Made by a program: the position numbers and the translations under genes. The notes beneath the pieces are model-generated. The model had not been told where the DNA came from, searched no databases, and worked only from the letters and a program-made list of their open reading frames with translations. Shown here in pieces: positions 16,088 through 24,013 of a stretch of DNA of 37,180 nt; position 1 is the first letter of the stretch; every line of letters begins with the position of its first letter. Source of the DNA: RGIG3102 sp964507095 (lineage in GTDB: Bacteria > Bacillota > Clostridia > Oscillospirales > Ruminococcaceae). The stretch lies in NCBI GenBank assembly GCA_964507095.1, contig CAZDOS010000013.1:1-37180 (forward strand), given 5' to 3'.

Positions 16088-17677
16088 ATGGCAAACGGTG
16101 AAATTCCCATAGTGGTCGGTGTTACCGCTCACAGAAGGATAAGAACTGAAGATATAGACCTGATCAGAGAGAAGGTCTCCGATGAGCTCAGAAAGCTCAA
16201 GGAAGCCTGCCCTGATTCAAGGCTGGTACTGCTGGATTCCATAGCGGCAGGAGGGGACAGCCTGTGCGCTCTGGAGGCCGTCAGTCTCGGATACTCGCTT
16301 GAGGTACCTCTTCCCTTTGAAGAAGAGGAGTATATGAACGACTTCACCCGGGAGGAGAGGAAAACCTACGATTTCCTCCGTGAAAGGGCAGAGAGGGTCT
16401 TCGAACTCAACTCACTTGATGAGCTTGACAACAGGGACCGGGGCTATTATTCCGCCGGCGAATACATAGTCAAGCACAGCCATGTGCTCATAGCCCTCTG
16501 GGACGGAGTGCCCGGAGTGAAAGGCGGATGCGGCACGGCTGAGATGATAGATCTCGTCCACAGGGGACTTGATGACGGAGCAATCACCTCGACCCCGTAT
16601 CTCAGCGTGATCCATATCAGCGCGATACGAGAAGGAAAAGAAGGCGAGTCAGGCGTAGTCAGCCTGATGGAAGCCGAAGGACAGGATCTGGCGAAGCTGC
16701 TCAAGCTGACAAATGAATTCAACCGCGATATCAGGAATGTCGGCGGCGGATACCCCATACTCAGCGAAGAGGAGCTTGCCGAAAGCGATCCAATGGTGGT
16801 CAAATTCCATGATATATATGTCAGGGCAGACGCACTCTCGATGAGATTCAGGGACAGATATCTGTCCACCATGAAAATGTCATCTGTTCTGGGAGTCGGC
16901 ATCGTGCTGAGCCTGCTGTTCTACAATCAGATCGGACTCAGGACCATGCTGATACTGTATGCCCTCCTCCCGCTCGTCAGCAAATATGTGGTGGATAAGC
17001 GGAAAAAGGAAGCCTATCTGAAGAAATATGTTGACTACAGAGTGTTGGCTGAAGGCGCCAGGATACAGATCATGCTTCTCCTCAGCGGTCTTGACAGGTC
17101 CGTGGGATATCTTTATCCATGGGTCGTGAGAGATGAGAATGAATGGATCATCAAGGCCCTCATGACGGGAATGGATTATGTTCCCGACGGCATGCTTCCG
17201 AAAAGATATGAACTGGTGCAGAAGATGATCGTGGACCAGTATGAATATCAGAAGGGTGCATTGTCCAAGGAAGGGACCGACGTTGCAAAGACAAAAAAAG
17301 CGTCCAATATCGTCTCATACATTACCTATCTCAACTATGCGCTGGTTTTCGCGGCAGAGTTCATAGACTCTTCGTTTACCAAGACGGTTCTCTTCACGCT
17401 CGGAGCGTATTCGGTCACGGTGAAGAACATGTTCAAGATCACTCTGGGCATACTTTCCGCATCGGCGGCGCTGATGAACAACTATTACGGAAAGCTCTCG
17501 CTGTCCAGAAAGGTGGAGGACCATAAAAAGTACATCAATCTTTACAGTGAGGTCCTCAAGCGCATGGAACCGGACAACAATGAGCTCATAATCGAGGCCG
17601 CCAGAGAGGAACTGCGGGAGAACAGCGCCTGGAGGAGCTATGTGAAAAACAACAGTCCGAAAGTCATTATCAAATAG
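16088..17677 (+). CDS. SLOG-like nucleotide-sensor with SLATT-like membrane domain
   Basis: This 529-residue protein has an N-terminal Rossmann-like domain (about 1-180) with GVTAHRR (11-17), DSIAAGGDSL (50-59) and ALWDGVPGVKGGCGTAEM (136-153), the pattern of SLOG/LOG and DprA-like nucleotide-binding domains. The C-terminal half has paired hydrophobic segments at about 263-300 and 408-465, separated by a charged helical part (KRKKEAYLKKYVDYRVLAEG), the architecture of SLATT-type membrane effectors that are predicted to perforate the membrane. I do not recognise it as a named gene. The start has GGAGA 8-12 bases upstream. It is cotranscribed with the TIR protein, so a model is that the SLOG part binds the TIR product and the membrane part acts. 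The 2TM/SLATT reading is from topology and gene context, not a profile search. Confidence 0.7.
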   Translation: MANGEIPIVVGVTAHRRIRTEDIDLIREKVSDELRKLKEACPDSRLVLLDSIAAGGDSLCALEAVSLGYSLEVPLPFEEEEYMNDFTREERKTYDFLRERAERVFELNSLDELDNRDRGYYSAGEYIVKHSHVLIALWDGVPGVKGGCGTAEMIDLVHRGLDDGAITSTPYLSVIHISAIREGKEGESGVVSLMEAEGQDLAKLLKLTNEFNRDIRNVGGGYPILSEEELAESDPMVVKFHDIYVRADALSMRFRDRYLSTMKMSSVLGVGIVLSLLFYNQIGLRTMLILYALLPLVSKYVVDKRKKEAYLKKYVDYRVLAEGARIQIMLLLSGLDRSVGYLYPWVVRDENEWIIKALMTGMDYVPDGMLPKRYELVQKMIVDQYEYQKGALSKEGTDVAKTKKASNIVSYITYLNYALVFAAEFIDSSFTKTVLFTLGAYSVTVKNMFKITLGILSASAALMNNYYGKLSLSRKVEDHKKYINLYSEVLKRMEPDNNELIIEAAREELRENSAWRSYVKNNSPKVIIK

Positions 17678-17691
17678 TCAAAACACATCTG

Positions 17692-17733
17692 CAGACTGCC
17701 GCGGGATCCACTTCGGCAGTCTGTTTCTTTTTC
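17692..17733 (+). terminator. Strong terminator of the TIR-SLOG operon
   Basis: The perfect 10-bp stem CAGACTGCCG (17692-17701) and CGGCAGTCTG (17714-17723) is followed by TTTCTTTTTCC. It is a clear intrinsic terminator. Confidence 0.92.
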
Positions 17734-17826
17734 CGGCCTTTTTCCTGTGCCCTTCAATATGGTATTATTGTTTCAGAACGATTTTGGCTTAAAAATGACA
17801 ATTCGCACATTGGAAAGGATAATGAC

Positions 17827-20001
17827 ATGGCATATACCATAACCAAAAAGGACGGATATTCACTGATAGAGAACGAAAACGGACAGACTCTCTCAATGGC
17901 TGATGTCAGGCTGATCGAGAAGGACGGATATGCGTTCAAGGACCTCGCCGGAACAGGAGAACTGCTGCCGTATGAGGACTGGAGGCTGGACAGCGAGCAG
18001 AGAGCGAAGGATCTGGCTGGCAGGCTCTCGGTCGAACAAATTGCCGGACTGATGCTCTATTCCTCGCATCAGGTAGTTCCGGGAGTGCTTAGCGGGCCGT
18101 TTACGAGCCACTATGACGGAAAAAGCAGAGAAGAAGCGGGAAAGGAAAAGTGGGATCTTACCGATGAACAGAAGATATTCCTGAGAGACGAAAATATAAG
18201 GCATGTCCTGCTCAACAGGGTGTCTGATCCCGTCACCAGCGCAAGATGGAGCAATGAACTGCAGAAAGAATGCGAAAAGCTTCCGTTCGGCATTCCTGTC
18301 AACATTTCGACTGATCCCAGGCATGGAGCAAAGGATATCAGCGGAGCTGAGTACAAGAGCAGCGACAGCGGAGTTTCCGTATGGCCGGAAGGTATCGGAT
18401 TTACAGCGGCGGATGACATAGAAATGGTGAAAAGGTTTGCAAGGACAGCCGCAATCGAGTACAGGGCGATGGGAATAACCACAGAGCTCGGACCTCAGAT
18501 CGATCTTGCAACGGAACCGAGATGGATGAGACTGGAGGGCACGCCGGGCTGTAACGAACAGACCAATATAGATTTCGTCAAAGCCTACTGTGACGGTCTC
18601 CAGGGCAACTGGGGAAAGGAAAGCGTGGTTGCCATGGTCAAGCATTGGCCGGGCGGCGGCACTGGCGAGGCCGGACGCGACGCTCATTATCCTTTCGGAC
18701 AGTATGCTGTATATCCCGGCGGCAATTTTGAATCTGGGCTACGCGTGTTCACGGAGGGCGCATTCAAGCTGGACGGCCCTTCCGGCAAGGCAGGTGCGGT
18801 CATGCCGTACTATACCGTTTCCTGGGAACAGGACACTAAGAACGGCGAAAATGTTGGAAACTCATACAGCGAGTTCATCATAAAGGATCTTCTGAGAGAA
18901 AAGTACGGATACGACAATGTCGTGTGCACAGACTGGGGCATCACGGGAACTCCGCGGGAGACGATCGACTCGTTTGGAGCAAGATGCTACGGCGTCATGG
19001 GCCTTTCCGAAGCCGAGCAGCATCTCAGGATAATCATGAACGGAGTGGATCAGTTCGGCGGCAACAACAGGATCGGACCGATCGTTGAGGCATACGGCAT
19101 AGGCTGTGAGAAGTTCGGTGAAAAACGGATGAGAGAGAGAATGGAAGAGAGTGCCGTGAGACTGCTCAGGAACATCTTCCTCCTGGGTCTGTTCGAGGAT
19201 CCGTTCCTGGATGCCGAACTGTCCGGTAAGATTGTCGGAAACAGCCGGTTCGTCGAGGACGGAAGGAAAGCGCAGGCTGAGTCGGTCACACTGCTTAAGG
19301 ATAAGGAAATTCTGCCTCTTAAAAAGGGAATGAAGATCTATGTCCCTGACCGATACATATCATCAAGGAAGAATTTCTTCAGGGGAACAGATCCGGGGTT
19401 CAGCGTATCTCCTGTGCCTCGGTTCTCCGCGGAAGGGTTTTTCACATTGACAGCGGATCCTAAGGAAGCTGACCGGGCATTGGTGATCATGGAATCACCA
19501 GCCAGCGATCCTTATTCAGTGCGGGATGTTGAAAAAGGAGAAAACGGATACCTTCCGATTTCGCTTCAGTACAGACCTTACACTGCCGACCGGGCCAGGG
19601 AACACAGCATTGCATCTGGAGATCCGAGAGATGTGATCCCGGACAGAAGCTACAGGGGAAAGACCAACACCTCATCCAACGAGAGAGATCTTGATAATAT
19701 CCTTAAGGCCAGGGAACTTATGGGAGACAAGCCGGTGATCGCGTGCATAAGGATGCATAATCCAATGGTCATGAGCGAATTTGAAGGATCGGCCGATGTG
19801 ATAATTGCCGAGTACGGCGTGGAACAGAGCGTATTGTTCGAGATCCTCTTCGGAGACAGAAGGGCAACAGGGAAGCTGCCGTATAACATGCCTAAGGACA
19901 TGGAGACAGTCGAGAGGCACTGCGAGGATCTTCCGGATGACTATGAGCCATATACTGACAGTATGGGCAACACATACAGGCGCGGATACAGACTGAAGTA
20001 G
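17827..20001 (+). CDS. Glycoside hydrolase family 3 (beta-glucosidase/xylosidase type)
   Basis: This predicted retaining exo-glycosidase of 724 residues trims terminal beta-linked sugars from oligosaccharides. GH3 N-terminal barrel features are visible: ITTELGPQIDLATEPRW (218-234), VKHWPGGG (271-278) and the nucleophile loop NVVCTDWG with Asp369. The C-terminal half contains the second GH3 domain (VTLLKDKEILPLKKG) with repeated loops and a final part up to PYTDSMGNTYRRGYRLK. It has no signal peptide and therefore probably acts on imported sugars inside the cell, though no sugar transporter lies next to it. AAAGGA precedes ATG 17827. The gene is alone between two terminators. The substrate cannot be told from this sequence. 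Confidence 0.9.
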   Translation: MAYTITKKDGYSLIENENGQTLSMADVRLIEKDGYAFKDLAGTGELLPYEDWRLDSEQRAKDLAGRLSVEQIAGLMLYSSHQVVPGVLSGPFTSHYDGKSREEAGKEKWDLTDEQKIFLRDENIRHVLLNRVSDPVTSARWSNELQKECEKLPFGIPVNISTDPRHGAKDISGAEYKSSDSGVSVWPEGIGFTAADDIEMVKRFARTAAIEYRAMGITTELGPQIDLATEPRWMRLEGTPGCNEQTNIDFVKAYCDGLQGNWGKESVVAMVKHWPGGGTGEAGRDAHYPFGQYAVYPGGNFESGLRVFTEGAFKLDGPSGKAGAVMPYYTVSWEQDTKNGENVGNSYSEFIIKDLLREKYGYDNVVCTDWGITGTPRETIDSFGARCYGVMGLSEAEQHLRIIMNGVDQFGGNNRIGPIVEAYGIGCEKFGEKRMRERMEESAVRLLRNIFLLGLFEDPFLDAELSGKIVGNSRFVEDGRKAQAESVTLLKDKEILPLKKGMKIYVPDRYISSRKNFFRGTDPGFSVSPVPRFSAEGFFTLTADPKEADRALVIMESPASDPYSVRDVEKGENGYLPISLQYRPYTADRAREHSIASGDPRDVIPDRSYRGKTNTSSNERDLDNILKARELMGDKPVIACIRMHNPMVMSEFEGSADVIIAEYGVEQSVLFEILFGDRRATGKLPYNMPKDMETVERHCEDLPDDYEPYTDSMGNTYRRGYRLK

Positions 20002-20027
20002 TGAAGCATCCGCAAATAACAAACAAA

Positions 20028-20051
20028 GCCGGACCCAAGGGTCCGGCTTTT
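20028..20051. terminator. Bidirectional terminator between convergent genes
   Basis: GCCGGACCC (20028-20036) and GGGTCCGGC (20039-20047) form a perfect 9-bp stem, with AAA on the left and TTTT on the right, serving the GH3 gene on plus and the MmgE/PrpD gene on minus. Confidence 0.9.
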
Positions 20052-20066
20052 CATCTCATTATCAGG

Positions 20067-21455
20067 TCAAAGGATGAAAGGAATGATTCTGGAAAGCTCG
20101 GGCAGGATATCGGGACCGATCATAAGGTCATAGACTTCTTTTGACCTTTCTTTTCCAAGTGATTGCAATGTCAGATCCAGGAACCTTGTTTTGAATGACG
20201 AATCATTCAGCCCGTCTCCCGTTCCGCCGGCAACATTGCCGGCACTGAACTCCTTTTCAAGAAGCCTGCCATCGGTGCATTTGACTGCAACTCTTGCTGC
20301 CCTGAGAGCATCAGTGCCTCTTCCGTAGCTCTCGTCGGCAAAAACAAGCGTCTTTTCCATGAGCCCGATGTATTTTTCCGGCATTTTGTCGGGAGTGTCG
20401 AACGCTTCGACGTTCACTTCGCCCTTATCCAGGGCAGTTATCACGTTATACGCGATTGAAAGCCTTGCCGAAGTGGGGTTCAGCTCCCTGGTCTTAGGGT
20501 CGATATCTACGGAATACGGGTAACTGTATATCTCAATGGACTTGATATCATCGATCGAGATGCCGTATATTTCTCTCAGCTGACGTGCCGCGTTTGAAGC
20601 GGGTATTACCGAGAAGCACGCCGGATACTGCTTGACGTTCAGAAGCTCGATCATGTATGGCTTGCCGATCTGAATATCCTTCCCGGTATCGGCTGAAAAC
20701 AGCGAATCAAGGGACTTTATTCCGCTCAGTATGTTCCTTGGACCTTTAAGTCCGAGAACAGCTCCCTCTCCGGCCAGGACACCCAGATAGGTTCCCCAGC
20801 CTCCGTAGAGATCCTTCGCATCGCTGCCCTCTATGAATGAGGTGAAAGGGCATATCGGCATCAGAGAAGCTGCTATCCCTAATGCATCCAGTATGTTATC
20901 AACCAGATCGTCTGCCGGAAGGTCGCGTCCCTTTATCATAGCGACTGCGGCAGCCGCTCCCAGGGCGCCGAACACGCCAGGAGCATGAAGCCCCATGAAT
21001 ATGGCCTTCTTTTCACCCATCATTGCAGCTCTCGTGGTGATCTCATAGCCCAAAAGCACGGCTCTTGCGACGGCATCGACAGGGATATCATCCTTTATGC
21101 GTTCGGCAAGCACTGCCGACCATATGTAACTTCCGGGATGGACAGAGCCTCTTGTGCTGTCATCCAGTTCCAGGTTTGATACTCTGCAGGCATTGAGAAA
21201 AGCCCGGTCGGCAGGAACATACCAGTCTCCCGGAGCAATATGCTTTCCCCATACGCCCTGCAGGCACCGGTCCGTGCGCATGTGGCGGTACATATCTACT
21301 ATGCTCGGACATGTATCCATATATGAGGCAACAGACCGCTGGGCAACGTAATTTGCCAGGCTCCATTTAAGGCATGTTTTGGCCTTCTCAGGCAGCCTGT
21401 CCGGATCGATATCGATAAAGTGTTTCGCTATTTCTTTAAAATATGTATCAGACAT
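20067..21455 (-). CDS. MmgE/PrpD-family protein
   Basis: This protein of 462 residues belongs to the family of 2-methylcitrate dehydratase and cis-aconitate decarboxylase. Family traits are SNLELDD at about 95-101, HPGSYIWSAVLA, the glycine/alanine-rich GVFGALGAAAAVAMIKGR segment and the later LNVKQYPACFSVIPA (KPYP-like) motif, then the smaller C-terminal alpha/beta domain. AGGAGG lies 5 bases before the ATG at 21455; a TTG one codon upstream is too close to it. No prpB, prpC or other propionate gene lies nearby, so a methylcitrate role is not supported. Many members in anaerobes act on unknown hydroxy-acids or dehydrate/decarboxylate small organic acids. The family is clear, the reaction is unknown. 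Confidence 0.85.
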   Translation of the reverse strand: MSDTYFKEIAKHFIDIDPDRLPEKAKTCLKWSLANYVAQRSVASYMDTCPSIVDMYRHMRTDRCLQGVWGKHIAPGDWYVPADRAFLNACRVSNLELDDSTRGSVHPGSYIWSAVLAERIKDDIPVDAVARAVLLGYEITTRAAMMGEKKAIFMGLHAPGVFGALGAAAAVAMIKGRDLPADDLVDNILDALGIAASLMPICPFTSFIEGSDAKDLYGGWGTYLGVLAGEGAVLGLKGPRNILSGIKSLDSLFSADTGKDIQIGKPYMIELLNVKQYPACFSVIPASNAARQLREIYGISIDDIKSIEIYSYPYSVDIDPKTRELNPTSARLSIAYNVITALDKGEVNVEAFDTPDKMPEKYIGLMEKTLVFADESYGRGTDALRAARVAVKCTDGRLLEKEFSAGNVAGGTGDGLNDSSFKTRFLDLTLQSLGKERSKEVYDLMIGPDILPELSRIIPFIL

Positions 21456-21586
21456 CAAGTCCTCCTAAAAAAGAAGATGCTTGTAAAAAGGGATATACTG
21501 AATACGGTTCCTTCATAGCAATATTACTATATGACGGACTAGATATTCAACATATTTGGCATATGGCAGCTCTGATTCAACATCAT

Positions 21587-21622
21587 AAAAAAAGACCTGC
21601 AAACTCATTGAGTTTGCAGGTC
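21587..21622 (-). terminator. Terminator of the tRNA-Lys transcript
   Basis: On minus, GACCTGCAAACTC and GAGTTTGCAGGTC form a 13-bp stem with a 3-base loop, followed by seven T (21587-21593 as A on plus). It is a textbook terminator 7 bases beyond the tRNA 3' end. Confidence 0.93.
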
Positions 21623-21628
21623 ATATCA

Positions 21629-21704
21629 TGGTGCACCATCAGGGACTCGAACCCGGGACACCCTGATTAAGAGTCAGGTGCTCTACCAACTGAGCTAATG
21701 GTGC
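21629..21704 (-). tRNA. tRNA-Lys (anticodon CTT)
   Basis: This 76-nt cloverleaf on minus has acceptor arms GCACCAT and ATGGTGC, D-arm AGCTCAGTTGGTAGAGC, anticodon stem CCTGA/TCAGG with loop CTCTTAA (anticodon CTT, codon AAG), T-loop TTCGAGT, and an encoded CCA end. The T-stem CCGGG/CCCTG contains one C-T mismatch. It stands alone between its own promoter and terminator. Confidence 0.96.
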
Positions 21705-21722
21705 ATTTCAAAGCGCTTATTT

Positions 21723-21750
21723 ATTATAGCATTGAAACTGCAAAATGCAA
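21723..21750 (-). promoter_or_regulatory. Promoter of the tRNA-Lys gene
   Basis: On minus, TTGCAT (21745-21750) and TATAAT (21723-21728) are 16 bases apart, placing the transcript start close to the tRNA 5' end at 21704. Confidence 0.7.
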
Positions 21751-21829
21751 GCATTATTTTCAAGTTTTTTAGAGAAAAGACGATTTTGATCTGCCTGGCA
21801 CGGCATTATTATCAAATTGATGTCAGATA

Positions 21830-21881
21830 TTGACTTCAGATAAGACAGGATATATACTAATTTGCAAATAATTCGCAAATT
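21830..21881 (+). promoter_or_regulatory. Promoter and Zur/Fur-like operator of the zinc operon
   Basis: TTGACT (21830-21835), 17 bases and TATACT (21853-21858) form a strong promoter. Directly downstream the palindrome AATTTGC (21859-21865), 9 bases, GCAAATT (21875-21881) covers the expected transcription start. It is likely the operator for the Zur-type regulator encoded next, giving autoregulation and zinc repression of the importer. Confidence 0.75.
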
Positions 21882-21892
21882 GGGGAAAGAAA

Positions 21893-22315
21893 ATGACAGA
21901 ATACATGACAAGGCAGAGAAAGCTGCTGATGCGGTTCATGTCAGAACATGCTGATGAAAACCTCAGTGCCGGTGAAATATATGAGGGACTGAAGAACAGC
22001 AATATCAGCCTCAGCGCTGTTTACAGGAACCTCAGGCAGATGGAAGAAGAGGGCAGGGTCACCAGAACAACCAGAACGGGAAACAGGGAAGCCTTCTACC
22101 AGTATGTTGCCACGGAAAAATGCAGAGAGAAGATGCACCTTGTCTGCAGGTACTGCGGCAGGGCGGAGCATCTTTCTGATGAGGACGAGGAAGAGTTCAT
22201 AAACAATCTGTCCATGCACAGGATGTTTTCAATAGATCTGACTTCCACGGTGATATATGGGATGTGCTACAGGTGCCGGTGCGAGAGGGCGCGGGCAGAA
22301 ACAGCGGAAAGATGA
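21893..22315 (+). CDS. zur: Fur-family regulator, probably zinc-sensing Zur
   Basis: This is a cytoplasmic DNA-binding repressor of 140 residues. The winged helix occupies 1-70 (LSAGEIYEGL, ISLSAVYRNLRQMEEEG), followed by the metal/dimer domain with KMHLVCRYCG (His82, Cys85, Cys88) and GMCYRC (Cys125, Cys128). The two CxxC pairs match the structural zinc site of Fur proteins. It is not preceded by an unusual start; GGGGAAAG lies before ATG 21893. It is followed within 11 bases by the zinc importer lipoprotein gene and is preceded by a palindrome, so it most likely represses its own operon when zinc is enough. The Zur rather than Fur or PerR call rests on the operon context. Confidence 0.85.
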   Translation: MTEYMTRQRKLLMRFMSEHADENLSAGEIYEGLKNSNISLSAVYRNLRQMEEEGRVTRTTRTGNREAFYQYVATEKCREKMHLVCRYCGRAEHLSDEDEEEFINNLSMHRMFSIDLTSTVIYGMCYRCRCERARAETAER

Positions 22316-22326
22316 AAGGGCAGCAA

Positions 22327-23304
22327 ATGAAGAAACTGATATGTTTATTCGCCGCGGCGATGATAGCCCTGCTTTCACTGGCCGGCTGTTCAGGAACAGG
22401 CGAAAAGAACGGCGAAGCAAAAGAAAAAAAGATCAAGATAATCGCCACGATCTTTCCGGAGTATGACTGGACGAGGAACATACTTGGCGAAATGGAAGAT
22501 GAAGTCGAACTGATACTCCTGATGGATAACGGTGCTGATCTCCATAATTACCAGCTCACGGCAGATGATATGCTTGCCATGGGTGACTGCGATATATTCA
22601 TCTATGTCGGAGGTATGTCCGACCGGACGCTCATGGAGGCGTTTGACAGAAACGGGAACAGTTCTGCAGTCAAAGTTGACCTTATGGAAGTCCTCAAGGA
22701 TGAGATAAGGGAAGAGGAACAGGTTGAGGGTATGGAGCCTGAGGATGAGCACGATGAGGATACGGAGTATGATGAGCATGTATGGCTCTCACTGAACAAT
22801 GCAAAGAAATCCTGCGAGGCTATCGCAGAAGCGTTGATCAGCGTAGACGGGGAGCATAAGGATGTCTATCTTTCGAATCTGGAGAAATACACCGCAAAGC
22901 TTGATGAACTTGATGAAAGATATGAGAATGCGGTAGAGTCATCCGATGTCAGATTGCTTGTGTTCCGGGACAGATTCCCGTTCAGATATCTTGTGGATGA
23001 TTACGGGCTTGGGTATTATGCTGCATTCTCGGGATGCTCTGCAGAGACCGAAGCAAGCTTTGAAACGATCATCTTCCTCTCGGAAAAGATCGACAGCAAT
23101 TCTCTGAACAGCATCATGAAGATCGAGACTTCGGACGGAAGGATCGCAGAAGCGGTCAGAGACAATACTGTTTCCAAGAACCGGGAAATACTGACTCTTG
23201 ATTCAATGCAGTCAAAGACCATGAAGGATGTCCTGGAGGGAGCAGACTATTTAAATATAATGGAAGGGAATCTGGAAGTGCTAAAGACCGCACTTTCAAG
23301 GTGA
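22327..23304 (+). CDS. znuA: Zinc/manganese ABC importer, substrate-binding lipoprotein
   Basis: This is the metal-capturing lipoprotein (325 residues) of the zinc importer, outside the membrane. The signal peptide ends in lipobox LAGC with Cys21. The fold of the ZnuA/TroA cluster is indicated by IIATIFPEYDWTRNIL, the metal-site stretch NGADLHNYQL, and DEHVWLSLNNAKKSC with a second His. An acidic, His-containing insert (EPEDEHDEDTEYDEH) precedes the latter, as in zinc-type members. The usual third-His motif (FHDAF in many ZnuA) reads FRDRFPFRY, so the metal site is of the variant type found in some Bacillota. The start is ATG 22327 with AAGGG 6 bases upstream; longer in-frame starts overlap the zur end and damage the signal peptide. 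Confidence 0.87.
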   Translation: MKKLICLFAAAMIALLSLAGCSGTGEKNGEAKEKKIKIIATIFPEYDWTRNILGEMEDEVELILLMDNGADLHNYQLTADDMLAMGDCDIFIYVGGMSDRTLMEAFDRNGNSSAVKVDLMEVLKDEIREEEQVEGMEPEDEHDEDTEYDEHVWLSLNNAKKSCEAIAEALISVDGEHKDVYLSNLEKYTAKLDELDERYENAVESSDVRLLVFRDRFPFRYLVDDYGLGYYAAFSGCSAETEASFETIIFLSEKIDSNSLNSIMKIETSDGRIAEAVRDNTVSKNREILTLDSMQSKTMKDVLEGADYLNIMEGNLEVLKTALSR

Positions 23305-23308
23305 ATAT

Positions 23309-24013
23309 ATGGTTTTGATAAAAGCAGAAGGGCTGTCGCTCGGGTATGATTCAAAGGCGATAGTGAGCGGATTGAACTTCGAGGTCAATGAAGGTGATTA
23401 TCTCTGCATCATCGGACATAACGGCTCGGGCAAGACCACACTGATGAGGACGTTGCTCGGACTCTTGAAGCCTCTTTCCGGAGAGGTCGTCTTTGAGGGC
23501 GGACTCAGGAAGAACGAGATAGGCTACCTTCCTCAGCAGACTCAGATACAGAAGGACTTTCCCGCTTCGATAGAAGAGATAGTCATCTCGGGCTGCGTGT
23601 CCAAAGAAGGGTTCAAGCCGTTCTTCTCTAAAGAGGACAGAGTCAAGGCCAAGGCAAACATGGAAAAAATGGGATTGTCCGGGATGGAGAAAAGGAGCTA
23701 CAGGGATCTGTCGGGAGGACAGCAGCAGAGAGTGCTTCTGGCAAGAGCTCTCTGCGCCACAGAGAGAGTGCTGCTTCTTGATGAACCGGTCGCAGGACTT
23801 GACCCTGACGTGACGGAGGAAATGTATTCCGTGATAGAGAAACTCAACCATGAAGGCACGACCATAATCATGATCTCTCATGATATTTCCGCGACGCTGA
23901 AATATGCGACACACATACTGCATATGGGTGACACGGTGTTTTTCGGGACCAAGGAGAATTATCTGAAGAGCATGGACAGACAGGGTATTATGGAGGATAT
24001 AGCAAATGGATAA
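23309..24013 (+). CDS. znuC: Zinc ABC importer, ATP-binding protein
   Basis: This 234-residue cytoplasmic ATPase drives the zinc importer. It shows Walker A GHNGSGKTT (about 36-44), Q-loop LPQQTQ, signature LSGGQQQR, Walker B VLLLDEP and the switch MISHD. The length and the DEPVAGLDPDV variant are typical of the metal-type family. The gene begins 4 bases after the lipoprotein stop, and its end overlaps the permease start by 8 bases, so the three are translated together. Confidence 0.92.
   Translation: MVLIKAEGLSLGYDSKAIVSGLNFEVNEGDYLCIIGHNGSGKTTLMRTLLGLLKPLSGEVVFEGGLRKNEIGYLPQQTQIQKDFPASIEEIVISGCVSKEGFKPFFSKEDRVKAKANMEKMGLSGMEKRSYRDLSGGQQQRVLLARALCATERVLLLDEPVAGLDPDVTEEMYSVIEKLNHEGTTIIMISHDISATLKYATHILHMGDTVFFGTKENYLKSMDRQGIMEDIANG

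Noticed and set aside
10868..17677. Complete RADAR system
   Set aside because: No RdrA-type ATPase is present, and the deaminase has a C-terminal domain not described for RdrB; only an analogy is kept.
16088..17677. SIR2 or CBASS cyclase component
   Set aside because: No SIR2 or nucleotidyltransferase motif is seen; the pattern is SLOG-like plus membrane segments.
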